Positions 9,937 through 12,818 of a stretch of DNA of 12,818 nucleotides are shown here, piece by piece (within the stretch, counting starts at the first letter, position 1; every line of letters starts with the position of its first letter). Below the pieces are notes generated by a model that ran no database searches, was not told the origin of the DNA, and saw only the letters and a program-made list of their open reading frames with translations. The translations under genes were made by a program, and so were the position numbers. The stretch lies in NCBI GenBank assembly GCA_003339415.1, contig PDHQ01000652.1:1-12818 (forward strand), in the 5' to 3' direction. Origin of the DNA: Ophiocordyceps camponoti-saundersi (nom. inval.) (taxonomy: Eukaryota; Ascomycota; Sordariomycetes; Hypocreales; Ophiocordycipitaceae).

Positions 9937-10763
9937 ATATCCCTTAAACCGTTACCTCGACACTCCTCCCCGTCTCTATCGGATAAAGATACCTACGACG
10001 TATTACGAAAAATAAAGCACCGATATATATTCTTTAACCTCGAATATTCTAATCTTACTATTCTCTATCGCGAGCGTATCTTCCGGGTTTATCGCGTTAT
10101 ATTATTTAATAACCTAATATTTCCTCGCGATCTTTATAATAAGGTATTTTTTCTTATTAATATTTTTATATCCCTTTTCTTCTAAATTTTTAATATATAT
10201 ATAATATAACGACTAACTTTATATACTATAAGGATCCGCTACGTTACCCGGATAATACTATTAACCTATTAGAAGAGTAACTTTTAATTCTCTAATACCT
10301 CCTATAGGCTACTTATATAGATTAATATAGTAAAGAAGACTACGAAACCTACTACCTTTCGCTAGCTAGTCGTAACTTATTATTCGATTCTAAAGGAGAT
10401 AACGTTATTCCTTACGCTAGCGATACCGAGCTATACGATATATTCCTCTATCTTCGCGTCTACGAGCTAGCTTTTAAGACTAGGTCCTCTTATATCTAGC
10501 TCTTAGCTATTAAGTATACCTGCTAATAGATAATAGAGCACTTTTACGGCATAAATTCTTATATTATTTTGCAGCTTCTTACTTAAATATAGACTAAATA
10601 GTTGCGAGGAGAGTCTCGACTTCGTAATAAAATATCTAAAGCTATTACTTTTATACTATCTAGGAAGAAAAAAATACCCGACTTATATAAGTCGTTTATG
10701 CTTAAGTATCCTAAATTAATACTCTCGCTTCTAGAATATATACTTAAGTTTAAGAGAGGGTAA
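9937..10763 (+). pseudogene. BTB/POZ-domain protein, RIP-inactivated copy 1
   Basis: Two exons, 9937-10143 and 10233-10763, about 245 codons in all. BTB/POZ domains mediate protein-protein dimerisation; the partner of this fungal protein is unknown. Residues 37-42 read YSNLTI and 47-56 read RIFRVYRVIL, matching the fungal BTB signature YSDLTI...F-VHR-VL with His now Tyr, as RIP predicts. Exon 2 has LLEE near its start, YSKEDYE, then LYLRVYELAFKT (10446-10481), the helix usually after the BTB fold, and LRNKI (10620-10634). The start was chosen at ATA 9937 because it lies in frame behind an A run, as in copy 2; ATG would become ATA under RIP. Exon 1 has no stop, while exon 2 has ten TAA/TAG before the presumed end. 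The family call rests on motif memory, not a search; that this is a dead gene is much surer. Confidence 0.78.
10144..10232 (+). other. Fossil spliceosomal intron of BTB relic 1
   Basis: An 89-base intron between AAG and GATCCG. It has a GTATTT donor, a CTAAC branch sequence (10213-10217) and an AG acceptor at 10231-10232, with the branch A 16 bases before the last G. Removing it joins two stretches in the same phase (phase 0). The intron in relic 2 sits at the same codon boundary with the same branch-to-acceptor distance. Confidence 0.82.
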
Positions 10764-11003
10764 CTTTCTTTATAGTTTCTTTTATATAATAATCTTTATA
10801 GTTATTTATTATATATTATATATATTATACCTTATAATAAACCTACGTAAAGAAAAATAGTTAATTATTACTAATTTACTTTTAAGTTATAACTACCGTT
10901 TAGATATTATTATAGCGGTTATTAATATATCTATATCCGATACTCGTAAATATATATATTATTTTAGCCCTAGTAACTTATACTCTAAACTCTAAAGTAT
11001 ATA

Positions 11004-11015
11004 GCCCGCGCGGGC
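11004..11015. repeat. Perfect 12-base G+C palindrome
   Basis: GCCCGCGCGGGC is identical to its own reverse complement and made only of G and C in DNA that is otherwise mostly A and T. It contains no CpA or TpG, so RIP cannot have changed it since it arose in this form. Function unknown. Confidence 0.7.
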
Positions 11016-11221
11016 AAGACGGTATTAAGAAAGTAGCACTACTAGCTATATTATCGTACTTATCGTACACGTTAACGGTTTAAATTAGTCGTTCTAGTCT
11101 ATCTAACTAATTTTATTAGTTAATATCGCTCGGTTAAATAGGGCTAAACTATCACGTACTATAAAAGCTTATTACTCGCCGTTCGATATTATCTACGCGT
11201 TGTCGAAAGGGGGATAAGGGA

Positions 11222-11300
11222 TAGCGCTAATATTCGCGTATACGTAATAACTAGCGCTATATAATTACGTAAACTATAATCACGTAATATCTTATTACGT
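11222..11300. repeat. Cluster of short inverted repeats
   Basis: TAGCGCTA occurs at 11222-11229 and 11252-11259. TACGTAAT (11241-11248) is mirrored by ATTACGTA (11264-11271), and the core pair recurs as ACGTAAT (11282-11288) and ATTACGT (11294-11300). Alternating orientations can form small hairpins. It could be a factor-binding cluster or the edge of a degraded element. Confidence 0.55.
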
Positions 11301-11809
11301 TAATTTAAGATATCTCTATCGTATAACGTCTAGGAATCTTATCGTAAAGAACCTTAATAGTAACTGCTAAGGAAGGTAACCGCTTCTCTACTAAGATTTC
11401 AGTTTTTACTATACCCTCTCGGGGCCTCTCCTATCTCCACTAGCACGTTTCTTTATATATTTTACTAGGACTTCGCCTATAAGAGTTTTTCTCCTTTTCT
11501 TTCTTTCTTATTAGCTTAGAGTCTTTATTTATAGTGCTAAATACTAATACTATCGTTTACTTAACGTATTTCTAAGCTATAATAATAAATAACCTAGCGG
11601 TACCCGCTTTATATTAATTCCCTCTTATATTAATAGCACTACGTACTCCCTATAAAACTCTATAACTTACGATAATATTATTTTATTAGGTTATTAAAAT
11701 ATATTAAAATCTACCCGTATTTTTTCACCTTTTATTAATACTTCCCTCTAATATATTATATATATATTATATATATATTAATATACTATTATATAGCATA
11801 TCTATATCC

Positions 11810-11910
11810 TTCTTCCCTTCTATTCTATATTATTATCTACTCTTCTTAGTTTCTTATTTTATTACTCTCCTATTTTAATTTTCTTATAACTAAAAATAAA
11901 TAAAAAAAAA
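11810..11910 (+). promoter_or_regulatory. Pyrimidine-rich leader of BTB relic 2
   Basis: A C/T-rich stretch followed by an A-rich run ends at the presumed start at 11911. It matches the relic 1 leader in order and spacing (ACTCTTCTTA, then CTCTCCT, then the A run), with small length differences. Confidence 0.6.
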
Positions 11911-12749
11911 ATACCTACTATATAGCCTATACTATCGTCGAGGTTTCTATTCCCCCTAATTCCGAATAAATAGAATAACGATCGTTATAAACGTTTACTA
12001 AGGAACCGATATATCCCCCTCTAATCTAAATATTCCGATCTCGCTATTATTTATTATAATCGAATATTTAGAGTTTATCGCGTTATTTTATACGATAGGC
12101 TAGCCTTCTTCCGCGCTGCCTATAATAAGGTACTATTAATATAATACTATTATTCTTATAATTCCTTTCCTATTATATCTTCCTATATATATATATATAT
12201 ATTGTTTAGAAAACTAATATTATATTCTATAAGAATACGTTAACCGACCTTATAATTACTCTTAACTTATTAGAAGAGTAACCCTCTATTCTTTCCTACT
12301 TCCTCTAGGCTATTTACACTACTTCTTATAGCATAGACGACTATAAAACTTATTACCTTTCTCCAGCTAGCCGTAACCTATCTTTTACCTCTAAAAGAGG
12401 TAGCGTTATAGTCGACGATAACTATTATAAACTACCTAATATTTTATTTTATCTTCGCGTTTATAAGTTAGCCTTAAAGACTAACGCTAAGCCTATATAA
12501 ACCTACGCTAAGGAGCAAATCTGCTATTATCTATATCGTTATCTTAATAGTAAGGATCCGTATTCTATCCTATAGCTTCTTATTAAGGTATAGACTAAAT
12601 AGCTTAAAGGAAAATCTAGACTTCGCGATAAAATAGCTCGGCATATAGCTTACGGTTTATCTATAATGCCTAAGATACCTAAGGTATTTACGTCTTTTAT
12701 CCTTAAGTATCCCGGATTTAGATTATCGGTTATAAAGTATATATATTAG
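11911..12749 (+). pseudogene. BTB/POZ-domain protein, RIP-inactivated copy 2
   Basis: Paralogue of the relic at 9937. Exons are 11911-12129 and 12234-12749. Exon 1 keeps KYSDLAI and RIFRVYRVIL; 16 of the last 23 residues before the intron are identical to copy 1. The segment AFFRAAYNK fits the usual BTB ending of that helix better than copy 1 does. Exon 2 aligns with copy 1 without an indel at an offset of 2001 bases and keeps LLEE, YSIDDYKTYY, FYLRVYKLALKT (12447-12482) and LRDKI (12621-12635). It has three stops in exon 1 and six in exon 2 before the terminal TAG at 12747. Three exon 2 stops (12279, 12573 area, 12600) sit at or near the same places as in copy 1, implying ancestral Gln or Trp codons. 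The exact C-terminus is unsure, since the copies diverge after about 12720. Confidence 0.78.
12130..12233 (+). other. Fossil spliceosomal intron of BTB relic 2
   Basis: A 104-base intron with GTACTA donor, CTAAT branch sequence (12214-12218) and AG acceptor at 12232-12233, the branch A again 16 bases before the last G. It includes a TA run (about 12184-12202) that accounts for much of the 15-base length difference from relic 1. Phase 0, with twelve codons from the acceptor to the Leu-Glu-Glu that both copies share. Confidence 0.82.
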
Positions 12750-12818
12750 TATTAAGTACTAAACGTATTTTAAATATTTATTTTTAATCTAGTTATTTAT
12801 ATTATTCTCTTTAATATA

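Larger units (their letters stand above)
10764..11809. other. Spacer between the two BTB relics
   Basis: No gene is recognised. AATAAA at 10836-10841 lies 73 bases after the presumed stop of relic 1 and could be its old polyadenylation signal, although such words are common by chance here. The spacer also holds a G+C palindrome (11004-11015) and a cluster of short inverted repeats (11222-11300). From about 11380 the strand becomes pyrimidine-rich, as in a fungal promoter. Confidence 0.5.
1..12818. other. RIP-mutated AT-rich block
   Basis: The whole window shows the footprint of repeat-induced point mutation. Many 60-base stretches contain no CpA or TpG (for example 4741-4800 and 6181-6240), while TpA is everywhere and CpG is frequent. 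Loss of CpA/TpG with CpG kept is what RIP produces in Pezizomycotina fungi; deamination of methylated CpG would instead deplete CpG and create CpA/TpG. Stop codons in all frames are TAA and TAG, as expected from CAA, CAG and TGG, with very few TGA. By eye G+C is about one third or less. Such blocks usually form heterochromatin in fungal nuclear genomes; that last point is family knowledge, not something seen here. Confidence 0.93.

Noticed and set aside
1..12818. Mitochondrial or AT-rich bacterial DNA
   Set aside because: CpG is frequent while only CpA/TpG is lost, two relics hold spliceosomal introns with branch points, and no mitochondrial genes or rRNA are present. This fits nuclear fungal DNA under RIP.

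Overview
The window looks like a decayed, AT-rich block from the nuclear genome of a filamentous ascomycete (Pezizomycotina). CpA and its complement TpG are almost erased on both strands, while TpA is in great excess and CpG is common. This is the signature of repeat-induced point mutation (RIP), which converts CpA to TpA in duplicated DNA. Every frame is full of TAA and TAG, TGA is very rare, and no intact gene was found. No tRNA, rRNA or CRISPR array was recognised. The genus cannot be named from the sequence.

Layout. About 1-3950 is purine-rich on the + strand and holds remnants of former coding DNA that I could not assign. Near 3950 the strand composition flips, and much of 4000-6300 is pyrimidine-rich and also unassigned. 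From about 6380 to 7530 there is a degenerate tandem satellite with an alternating two-monomer unit of about 240-270 bp. The only ORF above the usual length threshold (6615-6878) is an accident of this satellite. 7530-9070 is almost featureless AT-rich DNA and includes 357 bases without a single CpA or TpG. A diverged direct repeat sits at 9071-9260 and 9331-9486.

The best-supported content is on the right: two dead paralogues of one fungal BTB/POZ-domain gene, in tandem on the + strand (9937-10763 and 11911-12749). Their second exons align without indels at an offset of exactly 2001 bases. Both keep one phase-0 intron at the same place, with branch point and acceptor equally spaced. Both start at an ATA that was probably ATG, behind a run of A. 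Both carry recognisable BTB motifs in which His and Cys codons now read Tyr. The simplest history is that a gene duplication put the copies within reach of RIP, which then inactivated both, unequally.

No working pathway is encoded here. The window records repeat silencing acting on a gene duplication, a satellite and unassigned, possibly transposon-derived DNA.
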